From: Obelidium mucronatum | Lineage: Eukaryota > Chytridiomycota > Chytridiomycetes > Chytridiales > Chytriomycetaceae | DNA: 63,348 bases | Direction: 5' to 3' | Assembly: GCA_025765595.1 (NCBI GenBank) | Contig: JAIVFH010000157.1 | Coordinates: 1 to 63,348, forward strand | Part shown: piece after piece, positions 20,541 through 32,367 of the stretch | Numbering within the stretch: the stretch's first letter is position 1 | Layout: every line of letters begins with the position of its first letter | Made by a program: the position numbers and the translations under genes | Notes under the pieces: model-generated | Seen by the model: only the letters and a program-made list of their open reading frames with translations | Database searches by the model: none | Told to the model about the DNA's origin: nothing

Positions 20541-23500
20541 ATGAGTTCAGGCTATGTCTATCCGGCGTTTCTCAGTCACATTGCGATCGCCTTCCGCCAG
20601 CGAGTTCCTTTGGCAACGCATATCCGGGATGGAGTAGAGTACCAGCGGTGCTTCCTTGGGTCAGAGGCAGTGGTCAGTTGTGCTGAAGTGTATTTGAAGA
20701 GACAGTCAGTCAGCAACAACAACAACAACAAACAACAAACAACACACGCAGGACACGATCGCGTTTATCATCTCGTCGACGGACCGAAACCTGGCGCTTG
20801 TGCTCGGACGGTGCCTCGACTCGCAGGGGTTCATCTTTGACGTTGCGTTCTCGAACCAGCGACTGCGGGACACGGCCGATCTGTAAGCGGCTTTTTTTAG
20901 CGTTGTCGGAGTGGCTGACACAGCGTACGAAACACTCTTAACACAACACAGGTACAAGATGCAGGACGACGCTTTGCCCGAAGTGCGCTCGGCGGGCAGC
21001 CTGGCGCCGGCGCCTGCGAGTCTCGCGCCGTCGACGAACGACCTGCTGCTGCTGACGCTCAACCGCGGCGGCGTGCTGACGGAAATCCCCGGCGGCGTCT
21101 TCACGCTGCTCGCCGACTGCTTCGCGCCGACGTGTGCGCTCGACGCGCTGTGCTACAGCGTGTCGTGTCCGCGGCGGCTCTTCCAGGCCCAGCGCCTGGC
21201 AAAGAAGTGCGCCAGCGAGTGCGACTTGCTCGAGGGCGTCGCATCGGCAAAGGCGGACGATCTGTGGTGGTCAAACACCGTCCCCAAGGACGTGCTGGAG
21301 TCGGTCTCAAAGGAGGAGGAAAAGAGGCAGAACGCAATCTACGACATTATCAAAACAGAAAAGAACTATGTCGAGGAACTCAGGATTATTCAATCAGTGA
21401 GAATGTTTTTTGTAATCCATCATCATCATCAAACAACATCTCACTTAACTTTTGCGTCCGTCTCAAGCTCTATGCTGGTCCACTCAGAGAATCTAATGTC
21501 ATTGAAACTTCTCGTCTCGATACTTTTGCTAAAGTCGTCTTTTGTAATGCTGCCGACCTCTTGACTGTCAATCAAAAGATTCTTGCAAAACTCTTGGCCC
21601 GTCAAAAGGAGGCTTTTATTGTTGAAAAGATTGGTGATGTTTTTTTGGCTTGTGCCAGTGAATTGCATGTCTATGTGGAATATTGTGGTGGGTTTGTCTT
21701 GTCTTGTACCGACTGAGTCGGTTTTCTTTCGCCGAAGGCGGTGTTCTTCCGCCGAAGGCGGTTTCCTTCCGCCGAAGGCGGTTACCTACCGCCGAAGGAG
21801 GTTTTCCACACCGACGTAGTCGGTTCACTACCGCCGAAGGCGGTTCTACACCGACGTAGTCGGTTTCCTACCGCCGAAGGCGGTTCTCTACCGACGTAGT
21901 CGGTTCTTTACCGCCGAAGGCGGTTTTCCACACCGACGTAGTCAGTGTTTCATTTCTGTTTTCGTGTATTATATACTCTCTCTCTGTTCTTAACCACCCG
22001 AGATTTCAATAGGAAACAGAGAATACTCAAGAAACGATATTGCCTTGGAAAAGGCACAGAACCCAAAATTCAAAGAGTTTTTAGCGGTAAGAAAAAAAAA
22101 GCACATCCCCCATCTCTCGTAAAACTCATTTGTTAAAAATACAAGAACGCACACGTCGGATCCGGTATCCGTGCAGAAATCAAACACGAATTGGACGGAT
22201 ACTTGCATAAACCAATTGCTAGAATGGCTTCCTACTTGTTGCTTCTTCGCGCAATCTTGGAAAAGACTCCTTCTGATCATCCTGATAAAGTCCTTATTCC
22301 ACAGGCTGTCAAAGCAATTGAAGAGGTGTTGGGGAAAATGAATGCAGCGTCGGGAAAGACAATGACCAAGATTAAATTGATGCAATTGAATCAACAGATT
22401 TACATGGGTGATCATGTAAGTAGTACCTATTTTTTTTTCTCAAGCTATTGACCACTCTTACCCTAACATACACACTCATCCACTCGATATTAAATACAGG
22501 ACCTCCAACTACTCGACCCTGAACGAGAAATAATATACGAAGGAAAACTAGTCCTCAAACGCCCAACCGGAGACTTGTCTCTCGTTGTTTTCCTCTTTGA
22601 CAATTACCTTGTCATGACACGCAAAATCATTGACAAGAAGGTGGATCTAAGTAAAGTCAAAAGCACCCGCTACAAGATTTACAAACGAGTTAGGTTTCCT
22701 CCTTTTTGCGACATACAAAAATATATTTATACAAAAACTCTCAAAAAAAAACAGCCAATCAAATACGAACTCATTGCCCCCAGCGCCCCAGCAGAATCCA
22801 AACTCAGACCCATCGGAATGTCCCGCTCCCAAACAAACCACATCCGTCCTTCCAGCACTGTATTCTCTGGAAAAGGCCTCAGCCCCAAAACAACCGTCCA
22901 ATCCACGAATACAGGCGGCTCAACTGCCTATAATGGCGGAAGCAATAGCCCCATGGGGCAAAGCACAAACAATGGCCCCGTATTACGCGCGTCAAGCACT
23001 ATTTCAAGTGTTTCCAGTGGACACGGCGGAGTGACAAGCCCAACAACACCATTAACCAATAACCTGACATCTTTAGCAGGAACCCCTTCTTCAGCAACCG
23101 CTACTGCTGCCGCCGCTGCCGCCGCCGCCGCCGCTGCATCAGCAGCCTCCACAAACCCTGAAAACCGCCTCCAATTCAGCATCACAGTCGTTGGCCGAGA
23201 AACCGGTGGAACCTACACATTCCAAGTCGAAACCGAAAGCGGAAGAAACATTTGGCGAGAACATATCATGAAACTCAGAAGTAAAAAACTTCTTGGGAAT
23301 GTTGTTTTTGATATGGCGCAACGATTGGTGGATACATGGAGTATTGGGCAACATTCCGGATCGTCTGGTGATAAAGCGACAGCTGGTGATGCGGTTGTTA
23401 TTCACGTGAATCCACATGAACCAAGTGGGTTACTCAGTACAAAGTTTTCTTGTTGTTGTGATGTGGGAGGTAGACTTGTTCTTGCCACAGAGGCGGGGCT

Positions 23501-23640
23501 GTTTGTGGGACCCAAAGGAAGTCTTTTGGAACCGGAAGAGTATAGCGACAAGTTTGTACAAGTTCTAGAGCTAGAGAAAATCACACAGGTGGATGTTGTG
23601 TTGGAGCATGGTTTATTGCTTGTATTGGCTGGTAAGAAGT

Positions 23641-23680
<40 letters not shown>

Positions 23681-24910
23681 CTTTTTCTTTGACAACCTCT
23701 CTTTTTTACAAAAAAAAAAAACACACACACACAGACAAGACAATGTATTCATTCAACACATCCTTATTGGATACCCAAAACGAAGAAACTCGAAAACACA
23801 AGAAAATCGGCGACGCCATCAACTTTTTCCAGGTCGGGAATGCAAACAACCGGACTTTAGTGTGCACTGTACGTGCAGCTCAGTTGTCCTCTACAATCAA
23901 GATTTTCGAATCAGTCGAATTTTCTTCCATGAAGCGGAAGGGAAGGATGAATTTGTTTTCTAGAGACAAGGATGCAATGAAGCTGTTCAAGGTAAAAAAA
24001 AAAAACAAAGAAAAAAAAAGACAGAAAACACCCTCATCTTCTAAATACATACTCATGGGCCACAAAAAAAAAGGAATTCTACATCCCAACTGAAGCTAGC
24101 TCCATTCATATTCTAAAGACGAAACTTGTTGTTGGGTGCACAAAGGGTTTCGAAATTGTGGATTTGGATACACTGGAAACGCAAGGTAAACCTTATATAT
24201 AGTGTTTAAAAAAATTGGAAAGATCACTCTATGGGATGAATTGTCACTAATAGATTATTTTTTTTTTTTTGAATAGCGTTGCTTGATCCCAGCGATGATT
24301 CCCTTGATTTTGTTCTCGTCAGAGAAGATACAAAGCCAACGACCATTTTTAAGGTTTCAACCGATGAATATTTCCTCTGTTATGATGGTACGGTGGTAGT
24401 TTTTTCCCCCTGTTTTGGTTGCATACTAAACATTGTTTTTCCAAAAAAAATAATTTTAAAACAGATTTCGGCTTCTTTGTTGACCGATCTGGACGCCGCG
24501 CACGACCCGACTTTCTTCTCAAATGGGCTGGAAACCCAACCAGCTTCGCCTACCTCAGCCCTTACATCCTTGCATTCGACACCACTTTTATTTGCATTCG
24601 AAACCTGGAAACTGGTGACATTGCTCAAGTCGTTTACGCCAACTGCATCAAGTGTATACATGTGGATGTGGAGAGAAAGATTGTGTTGGGCGCAAGTGGT
24701 GAAGATCGACAGAGTCTGTTTCGGTTAAAGATGTTGGATAGTGGACGGTTTGCAGAGGAGCTTGAAGAAGGAGATCAAGGACAGGGACAGCAACTGGAAG
24801 AAGAAGAAGAAGAAGTGATTGATGTGAAAAGTCAAGAAAGTAACATTGGTGGTGGTGGTGGCGGGGGAGTGGTTGTTTCTGGCACAGACGTGGCAGTCGT
24901 TGTTGTTTAA
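20541..24910 (+). CDS. Rho guanine-nucleotide exchange factor with DEP, RhoGEF, PH and CNH domains
   Basis: This is the Rom2/Rgf-type GEF that loads GTP on Rho1 in cell-wall integrity signalling at the plasma membrane. Twelve exons join in phase: 20541-20708, 20752-20882, 20952-21396, 21468-21687, 22013-22086, 22146-22415, 22500-22688, 22755-23631, 23735-23991, 24074-24185, 24277-24387 and 24465-24910 (1,099 aa). Exons 1-2 give the DEP domain (YPAFLSHIAIAFRQRVPL... to FDVAFSNQRLRD). Exons 3-6 give the RhoGEF core (RQNAIYDIIKTEKNYVEELR, IGDVFL, VYVEYC, HELDGYLHKPIARMASYLLL). Exons 7-8 give the PH domain with a long Ser/Thr/Ala insert. Exons 8-12 give the CNH domain (YFLCYDDFGFFVDRSGRR). The first ATG lies 80 bp after the upstream gene, and the N-terminus is shorter than in yeast Rom2. 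Intron 4 holds a hairpin array and intron 8 a T run of about 39 nt. Confidence 0.9.
21709..21953 (+). repeat. Array of about 12 mini-hairpins inside an intron
   Basis: Two palindromic units alternate or repeat: CCGCCGAAGGCGG (5-bp stem, GAA loop; six or so copies including one-base variants) and ACCGACGTAGTCGGT (6-bp stem, GTA loop; four copies plus a TGA-loop version at 21709). They are joined by 2-6 nt pyrimidine-rich spacers. The array fills most of RhoGEF intron 21688-22012, which at 325 nt is several times longer than the gene's other introns. Confidence 0.85.
23642..23681 (+). repeat. Poly-T run followed by CA repeat in an intron
   Basis: A T run of about 39 nt follows the donor of intron 23632-23734, and the same intron ends with an A run and (CA)n before the acceptor. 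Its length in the assembly is likely unreliable. Confidence 0.8.
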
Positions 24911-24975
24911 GAAAACAATTTTTAATAGAAGATTCATAGACACCACAAACGCTATTCAATCAGAGGGTATTTTTT

Positions 24976-26166
24976 TCACGAGTCGAGTAGCAGGTCTGCG
25001 TTGTTATTACACCACCCAACACCAGATTCAATCATATCCAGAATAACCTGCGGCGGCCTTCCAGACAACTTATTCCCCGACAAGTTCAAATGATTCAAGT
25101 CTTCCAACCGATTAAACTCTTCAGGAATCGCACCCGTCAGTTGGTTCTCTTGCAACTCTAAATGCAAAAGTCCAGTCAGATCCCCAATCTCCGCAGGAAT
25201 CTCCCCAGAGAAGCAATTATCATTCAATTGAAGCTTCTCAAGCGACCGCATCCTCCCAATCTCATGAGGCAGACTCCCATCCAATTGATTCTCATGCAAC
25301 AAAATCCAAATCGCATTCTGCAGATTCCCCACTTCTTTTGGAAGACTTCCCGACAACTGATTCGAATTCAAAAAGATCCCCCTTAATGTCGTGATATTAA
25401 ATACATCTACCGGAATAGGCCCCGACAGTTGATTCAACTCACAACACAACCACCTCAACTTTCTAAAACCCCCAAATCCAACAGGGATCCCACCCGTCAA
25501 CTGATTATTTCCCAAATGCAACACCTCCAAATTGACCAACGCGCAAATCTCAATAGGAATCGGCCCGGAAAGCTGGTTGATTGCCAAATCCAGTCGAACC
25601 AACTGACCCAAGTTCCCAATCGACGGCGGGATGCTACCCGTAAGGGAATTATTCAACATCGAGAGACTCGTCAGGTTCTTTAATACTCCAATCGAGGTCG
25701 GTATTTCTCCAACAAGGTTGATGGATTTGAGTTGCAGTGTTGTTAGGTTTGTCAGTTGCAGGATCGCAAGTGGGAACACCAACACAGCGGCTTCGTTGAG
25801 TCCAATAGAGTCTGGTCCGTGTCCTGGTTTCCCTCGCGACAAGACTTCAATGGTGGTCAGGTTCATCAAGTGTGACGCATAAGCACTTTGGTAGTGCAAG
25901 GGCCCTCTGAAGAGAAGAAAGTCCAAATGACGGAAAGTCCCGCTTTCCATTTCGCATCGCTGTTTGCTGCTTGCGATGCTTGATTCTGATGGATCGACGA
26001 AGCGGAGCGTGTTTTGGATGCTAAAGTGTTTTGTTGACAGCAGAAGGTTGAAGCTTCGAGAGAGGCTTCGGTGCTTTGCGGCTTTGTTCGGCGGAAGCCA
26101 AGAGAAGATTTGCGCTGTGATTTCGGAGGGAAGATGCGACAAGGAAGCGACTGAAGAAGGTGACAT
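24976..26166 (-). CDS. F-box / plant-type LRR protein
   Basis: Intronless, 396 aa, the longest intact family member here. The F-box is at residues 8-48 (LSHLPSEITAQIFSWLPPN...HRSLSRSFNLLL), followed by the family spacer (FRHLDFLLFRGPLHYQSAYA). About ten LRRs of the form LxLxxNxLxGxIPxxIGxLxxL then run to the C-terminus. A likely SCF-type substrate receptor by family analogy. The start codon lies 14 bp from the end of an inverted-repeat element, so its promoter is probably inside that element. Confidence 0.87.
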   Translation of the reverse strand: MSPSSVASLSHLPSEITAQIFSWLPPNKAAKHRSLSRSFNLLLSTKHFSIQNTLRFVDPSESSIASSKQRCEMESGTFRHLDFLLFRGPLHYQSAYASHLMNLTTIEVLSRGKPGHGPDSIGLNEAAVLVFPLAILQLTNLTTLQLKSINLVGEIPTSIGVLKNLTSLSMLNNSLTGSIPPSIGNLGQLVRLDLAINQLSGPIPIEICALVNLEVLHLGNNQLTGGIPVGFGGFRKLRWLCCELNQLSGPIPVDVFNITTLRGIFLNSNQLSGSLPKEVGNLQNAIWILLHENQLDGSLPHEIGRMRSLEKLQLNDNCFSGEIPAEIGDLTGLLHLELQENQLTGAIPEEFNRLEDLNHLNLSGNKLSGRPPQVILDMIESGVGWCNNNADLLLDS

Positions 26167-26697
26167 AAATATTATTTATCCCCACAGACGAAGTGTGGGT
26201 TTCCAGGCGTTTATCTGGATGGACTAAAAAAAATTTTCACTCTCTCACTGCATCTGAAAAGTGAGAAAGATAGAAAACATCAAGTCGCAATACCATCCCA
26301 CCACCACCACACTCCATCATCAAACATCAAAGCGGCACTATAGAGGGCTACCACATTGATGCTATGGGCATGAATCAGCGAATGGTGGTTATTTATTGTA
26401 TCTGTATTAGTCTTTGTATGCGTCATGCTGTTGCATCTCTTCACCTTCACAATATGACTGGGTCCAAACTCTGCGCCTTACAAGGCACAGACTTTCTTCC
26501 CTGCCATTTTCCAATTCATTTTTCTGCTGGATACTGGCCTCTTGAATAGTGTTGCGTCGCTTCCTGGGCTTGCACGCAGGATAACTTCGAAATTGTCTGG
26601 AATTGCCGGTGACGTCAGCGTTGCGTGGTGGCGACAACACGACCTGTTGATTGATGTAAGGGGCTCTTGCTGCATGATGCTTCCTGCACCAATGTGT

Positions 26698-26705
26698 CTC
26701 GGCCA
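26698..26705 (+). repeat. 8-bp target-site duplication, left copy
   Basis: CTCGGCCA directly precedes TAGGAATGCG. The same 8 bp follow the other end at 32360-32367. Confidence 0.85.
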
Positions 26706-27222
26706 TAGGAATGCGAATCTGGTTAAACCTGGTCCCACCAGGTTTAGGCACCTGGTGGGATCGAACCTGGCAATTACCAGGTTTATCGGTTAAACCTGAA
26801 ATGGTTAGTAATCACATCAAAAAACCCGCAGTTGTATTCAAAACACAAAATCAAAAGAGACTACAAATAGTGTCGAGATATCAGTTTAGAGGTCCCTTAT
26901 TTCTACTCCAGTTTCTTTGTGCGTGTTCTATTTCTATTCCAGCTACTACTAATTTACAACCTGGTTAAACCTGGCCAGTTAAACCTGAAGACACCCAAGA
27001 CACCTTAGACACTGGGGCCCAGGGCCGTCTGCACGACCAACAGGCTCCCAATAAATCAAGGAGGGGTTTATCAAAGTTAAGATGTAACAAACAATTAATG
27101 AGGAAGATTTGAATGAAGAAAATCTTTATTTATATTTATTTTAGGCCCAAACTATGAATGGGTTTTCGAAATTTTTTTGAATTTTTTTGAAAAGTATTTG
27201 AAATAGAAATGAAGCTGCGAGG

Positions 27223-27981
27223 CCCCACAGACAGCTTTGTTTTGTGTCCAGGATAAAAAGTAGTATTCTTTACAGTGTAAAATTACGCTTATTTCTGTAT
27301 GCATTGCATTTGTTTATTGTTCCTCTTTGTTGCATTCCAGCCTCCGCTTCCCAAACAGCAAACTTGGTTTTTAGCATTACTTTCGCACTCAGAAACCAGT
27401 GAGCAATGCTTGGCGCGCCCGCAATTCGAAACATCTCGGCAGTCTGCGAATCTTCCTGTGGCAAGAGCCCCAAACATCAATCATCGAGTCGTGTTATCGC
27501 CACCACGCTGACGTCACCGGTAATTCCACACAATTTCGTGGGCCGCATAGGTGCAGGTGCAACAAAATGTCTTTCTGAATGCCAGCTTTGGGAGCGACAC
27601 AACACTATGCAAGAGGCCAGTTTGTAGCAAGAAAATGAAGGGAAAAGTGGCATGGAATAAAGTCTGTGCCTTGTAAGGCACAGAGTTTGGTCCCAGTCAC
27701 ATGGTGAAGGTGAAGTGTAATGGGATGGGAGGCGCACAAAGATGTGATACAGATACAATAAATCACCATCGCTGATGCATGCCCATAGAATTGATACGAT
27801 ACCTCTGTACAATGCCGCTTTGATGGTTGATGATGGAGCGTGGTGGTGGGGATGGTATTGGGAACTGCTGTTTTTGTTTCGTCAATTAGGGTTTCTCACA
27901 ATTCAGATACAGTGAGTGAGAGAGTGAAAATTTTTTTTCAGTCCATCCAAACGCCTGGAAACCCACACTTCGTCTGTGGGG
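27223..27981 (-). mobile_element. MITE-like element, copy B (intact, inverted)
   Basis: A 759-bp element with CCCCACAGAC at the left and GTCTGTGGGG at the right. Read in reverse it aligns along its length with copy A, including AAGTGTGGGTTTCCAGGCGT and TACACTGTAAAGAAT. Homology continues a few bases past the 10-bp ends (CCTCGCAGCTTCATTT), so the true borders may lie slightly outside. It sits inside the hAT-like composite. Confidence 0.7.
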
Positions 27982-28229
27982 ATGAAGTTACTTTTGAAGT
28001 TACATATAGACTGTACGTATGCTGCAGGACTTGTCTACATTGACATCACTACTGTGGGAATTGTTGTTCACATAGTCCATTGCATCTTCTGAATCAGAAT
28101 CCTCAAAGTTCAGAACAAGTTCCATCAGCCCAATCTGGGCATCAGTATTCCGGGTGTCAGTATTCTGGGTAACAGAAGTGTCTGCCAAGTCCTCAATCTG
28201 TACAAGACTGCATTGAGGACTGTTGTGAC

Positions 28230-28553
28230 TATGTTCATGACTATCGTGACTATTAAGTGCCTTTTGTTGTGCAAGCTGATGCTTTTGAGTTTGTACGAGC
28301 AGGTACAAGCCCTCCAACGCCAGCTGGCTGCGCACACCACAACTGTCATTGAATTGGATGAGGATAACTCTGAAGATGACAAGGTATCAACAAAGACTCC
28401 AAAGCCAAAGCCGAAAGTAAGGAAGAAGGCAAATGTACCATTTGCACCTTTGTCAAGCACATCCAAGCAAGCCAAAAGCAAGCGGCGCAAATGGGACACC
28501 AATATGGTTGAGACACTTCTTTGTCTTTGCTATGAGACTCACCTGAAACAGTA
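28230..28553 (+). other. Myb/SANT-like exon of a transposon accessory ORF
   Basis: An open frame with a coiled-coil-like stretch (YEQVQALQRQLAAHTTTVIE), an acidic and then Lys-rich linker, and KRRKWDTNMVETLLCLCYET at the end, directly before a GTAAGT donor. Myb/trihelix-like ORFs of this kind often accompany PIF/Harbinger transposases. No following exon was identified. Confidence 0.4.
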
Positions 28554-29236
28554 AGTTTTGTTTCCTATTTCCGTATTGAGTCAACCTTTGAACCTGACCA
28601 AAAATCTGGGATTCGAACCAAGATATTTTTGACCTCTCGACTCCTAACTTCCGAACCAAACCCTTGCCATCCTTGCATTTTTACGACTATAAAGATGTTT
28701 ATTCAATTTCATTAACCACAAAAAGATAGAAGAATTGAAATTAAAATCAGAGCGGAAAGACAAGCAGTAGGTCCTTCACTTTCTACAACCCATCAAATAC
28801 TTCCTCAAACTGATCCTTGCAGCCAGGGCATACTCAATACGCATTGCAAATGCTGCAGCTAAGCCAGGCGGTGCTGGACTTTCAGGTATTGGCGCAACGG
28901 TCATTTTCATCAACTGATTGACATCATTTCAAATCCTTTCCAGCGATCTTTGCCTTCTCCTTCGCCTACTTCACCTTGGCTGGATCGATTTTCTTCTAGC
29001 TATATTGTTCTTCTTTGTTTCCTTCTCCTTGGCCGCTTTTTGCTGCTCCAATCGAAGTTCTTCAAAGGAGTAAACATGATCCAAGCTGACAACTTTCTCT
29101 GCTTGGATCGGAGCCTTTTGTGCAGCGTGAGTAGGAGCAAAAGACTTCATTGACTCAATCAGGTGGGTTACAAGTGGTGGGAAGGCGTTGGCAGCATCTG
29201 AGACATTGCCAATGTTGTGTTTGGCATTTTCAACAA

Positions 29237-30235
29237 TTAATTCTTTCTTCCAACCGTTTGCTCGAAAGCAGATCTAATGAGTTCTGCTGTGATACACTTT
29301 TGCGCTTCCAGTGTGATTGGTACCAGTTCTTCCCCAAGACCCGCCAAGGTACAGTTGCTGTAGCTCCGTTTCTGCTGGAACATGCGGACAATGAGGGTTT
29401 TCAAATTCGCAAATATCACATCATCCAAGGGCTGCAAGAAGTGAGTCGTGTTAGCAGGTAGGATGAAACCGACTATTCCTTCTTGGAAACAGTAGGAGAG
29501 TACGTCAGAGGTTCTGTGAACTGAGAGATTAATCTCAAAGGGGGCTTTAAAAGCTTTTAGAACTGGCATCCATTGGTCTTCACTCAAGAACCCAGTTTCA
29601 CTGAAAACAAACAGGCATTCTGGGTTGTTTTGGCGGCAATTAGACTTAGGATTGCCTTGCAAATTGAGATTTCAGAATTTGGATGGTAAGACAATAACAT
29701 CCAAGATACGCTCCCCATTGGCTGTAACAAATGGAATGAAGCTTGCAACCTGACCTCTGGTACCAGTGATCTTGTTTGGACGGGCAATCAAAGTGCTGAC
29801 AATGGCTCTTGCGTTGGAGGAGCTGTTTTCGAGTTTGATGCGCATTTCATCGACATTGGTGAGAAAAAGCTAGCTGTAGCCGTTCTTCGCCATCCACGCC
29901 TCAAACGCTTCAACCCAGGACTCAATTTCCTTTAAGGTAAGCGGATCAGTGCGAGCCTTGGTTATAGCCTTTGTGGTTTGCATTTTGATTCTGTTTTTAT
30001 GGCGCTGTGCAAAACCTGCGTACCACTTGTGAGCCATAAACTTGGAGTCTTTGTCCTTCTCCTGATTCATCTTGGTGACCAAATTGATGAAATTGATTTG
30101 TGCCATTGGTCAACAATCTGGCTTCCAAAAAGGCGACGAAGACTTCTTCTTCTTCATCTGAGAACCGCCGGTTCCCATGGGAGCGTCCCTGGTTCTTCTC
30201 CATCCGTCTATAGGCCGATCGAACCTCTTCCTTGC
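29237..30235 (-). pseudogene. Pogo/Tigger-type (DDE_1) transposase remnant
   Basis: Reading leftward, the N-terminal part has SKEEVRSAYRRMEKNQ and FSDEEEEVFVAFLEARL, then a CENP-B/Tc5-type DNA-binding half in another frame (INFINLVTKMNQEKD...KWYAGFAQRHKNRIK). At 29237-29662 is the catalytic tail with GFILPANTTHFLQPLDDVIF, the signature of the DDE_1 group. Frame changes and a stop near 29870 separate the parts, although some could be introns. It is fused in frame at its N-terminal side to the Harbinger-like piece. Confidence 0.65.
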
Positions 30236-30821
30236 TGGTCTTGAGTGAGGAACTGACAATATCCAATCGCCAAATATGGAAAAGGGACCCGTCAATAGCT
30301 CCCAGAATGTTAGGAATATGGAACATGGCTTCAAAGCCGTCATTCCATTCCTCATCTGATGTGGGGAGATATATGGTTTTCTGTTGGTATTCCTGAGCAA
30401 GCACTTTGACAACTTGATGGACTCGAGTTTTTGACATTCCAAAGAGAGACCCTGCACTAGCGTATGTATTCCCTGAAGTTAGATAGTGCATAGTCACTGC
30501 TACGCAGTCGCGGATTGAGAAGTGGGCATTGTGGTGCAAATGCTTGTTTGACAGCACCCATTGCACTTCAACTTTCTTGGCAATAAACTCAAAGGAGTCT
30601 CGATTACATCTTAAATTGCGGTGATACCATCCAGTATTGTAGAGGGTATTCTGTTGAGCATGTTTCCATTGAGAGACAGCCATAGAAAACAATTGTTCGA
30701 TTGGTCCACGCTCTGACCTCCAGTTGTATTCTTCAGTAGCCACAGCAATGACCACAGAGAATATAGCAGTTGCCGCTGCTGCTGCTGCTGCTATTATACA
30801 GACTATCTCTTTGTCATCCAT
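30236..30821 (-). pseudogene. Truncated PIF/Harbinger-like transposase
   Basis: From the ATG at 30821 the frame has a poly-Ala run and then a region typical of DDE_4 transposases: IRDCVAVTMHYLTSGNTYAS, LFGMSKTRVHQVVKVL, and PNILGAIDGSLFHI with the first catalytic Asp. The frame then passes straight into the pogo-like N-terminus, so the other two catalytic residues are missing. It cannot be an active enzyme alone. Confidence 0.65.
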
Positions 30822-31549
30822 GGTTGTTTTTGTTTTTATTTTCAACTCCGACACAGTGTGTTTTTTGATCCTGCCCAAAAAAAAAGACATTTTTGAAATT
30901 TTTTTGAAATCGTACTTGAAACCCTCCCTAAAAGACTGCCAAAAAGAACCAAAAAAAAAAAAACCCTTGAAATTCAAAAATAAAAGAAGAAAAGAAAATC
31001 ATTTCATCCAGGTCCTTGAGGGGGGTTGGAAACATGCTTCAATGGCTGCAGAGGGAGAAGTGCACACAGCATACGCCAAATCATAACACTGTTTAGCACA
31101 GTCAAAGAAGGTTGTTTTGCCAGAATTGTGTTTGATAAACACCTTATACGTGTGTTTATAGCTGATTAAATTTTTCACAACAGCAGGCCAAGAATAAACA
31201 GGGGATCCTCAAGAACGGTGGTTATAGACAAGAAGGGATAAATGGGATGGGTTAAACAGTAAGAAAGAAGAGGTAGAAGGATTGCAGATAACAAGATATA
31301 AGTGGGAAACACTCTTGTTGATAAAAATGCAGTGATGCAATCGTATCCAAACTTAAACCAAACGCACATTGATATGTATAATAATGGTTGGATGCTTAAA
31401 AAGTGCGTATTTTTGAAGCCTTGGGGCTGCAGAGGCACTGTTGGTGGAAACACAACTACCCTCCTGGGTAAATAAAAGCTTCCAAAATATTTATGAATAT
31501 TTTTTATTTAATATTGGCGAATGTTGTTTGCTGACTGAATCCCCAAAGA

Positions 31550-31720
31550 TTTTTTGGGAATATTCGAGAATATCCCAAGAATTCTCTGGAAAGAATTTAA
31601 AAATGGTCCAGCAATATTAATGAAAGATATTCGAGAATATTCCCAAGAATTCTCTGGAAAGAATTAAAAAATGGTCCAGCAATATTAATGAAAGATATTC
31701 CAGAATAATTCTAGAGAATT
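31550..31720 (+). repeat. Two direct AT-rich repeats of about 75 bp
   Basis: The block AGAATATYCCAAGAATTCTC, running on through TGGAAAGAATT and ATGGTCCAGCAATATTAATG to AAAGATATTC, occurs twice in direct order, and a partial third start follows. It lies within the composite hAT-like element. Confidence 0.7.
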
Positions 31721-32359
31721 ATCGCGGAAGAACAAAGGAAGTGAATATCTACCACAAGAAGTTGTTGAATAATCTTCAAAAAGACTTGCAAACTTAAGAT
31801 TTGTAAAGCAAGACACTGCCGCCACAACTGCCACTGCCGCCACTACTGCCACTGCCGCCGCTGCTGCCGCTGCTGGTCCCAGAATTCGTCGACATATCCG
31901 GAGACGGGGGCAGATCCGGCGGCGGCTTCTTCAATATCGTACAATGTCTTGAGTCCTTCAAACATCTGCTGTCAATAGCCCGAGCCCCTTTCGTCGAAAA
32001 TACATTTTTGTCCAAAATTTTTTTTCAGCTCCTGCTCAAAGTGTACTTGGAACCCTCCCTCAGCTTGATACCTTTTTTCTTTGGTTTTTGTTTTGATTTT
32101 CTTCAATAAAGTTTTTTGTTTTTGAGGTGTTGAACCTTTTCAAGTTTTGGTTTTGAACCTTTTCAAGTTGAACCTGTTTTTGAATGACAGAGGCCAAAAA
32201 TGTTGGTTGCCAGTCCCAGGGAGAAACCTATTTGAAATTCACATTTGCAATCTCGCACACAGATCTTTTTTTTTCTACTTAACACCAATAAATTTGAGAT
32301 TTATTGGGACCTAAACCTGGTCAGGTAAACCTGGACCAGGTGAATTTTCCGCATTCCTA

Positions 32360-32367
32360 CTCGGCCA
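32360..32367 (+). repeat. 8-bp target-site duplication, right copy
   Basis: CTCGGCCA follows CGCATTCCTA and matches 26698-26705. Confidence 0.85.

Larger units (their letters stand above)
26706..32359. mobile_element. 5.65-kb hAT-like composite transposon
   Basis: The ends are TAGGAATGCG and CGCATTCCTA, bounded by identical 8-bp duplications, the size typical of hAT elements. The outer 100 bp at both ends are rich in AACCTGG/CCAGGTT motifs, also seen at the ends of the hAT at 41663-50296. No hAT transposase was found inside. The cargo is a MITE copy (27223-27981), a plus-strand Myb/SANT-like exon (about 28230-28553), a pogo/Tigger-type transposase remnant (29237-30235) and a PIF/Harbinger-type remnant (30250-30821). 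It is best read as a non-autonomous carrier. Confidence 0.7.

Noticed and set aside
28600..28680. tRNA-like T-arm word GGTTCGAATCCC on the minus strand
   Set aside because: The T stem has a mismatch, and no matching acceptor stem, D arm or anticodon arm could be drawn. At most it is a relic of a tRNA-derived repeat.
31794..32015. Gly/Ser-rich short frame within the composite transposon
   Set aside because: A simple GCC/GCT repeat translated; no conserved part.
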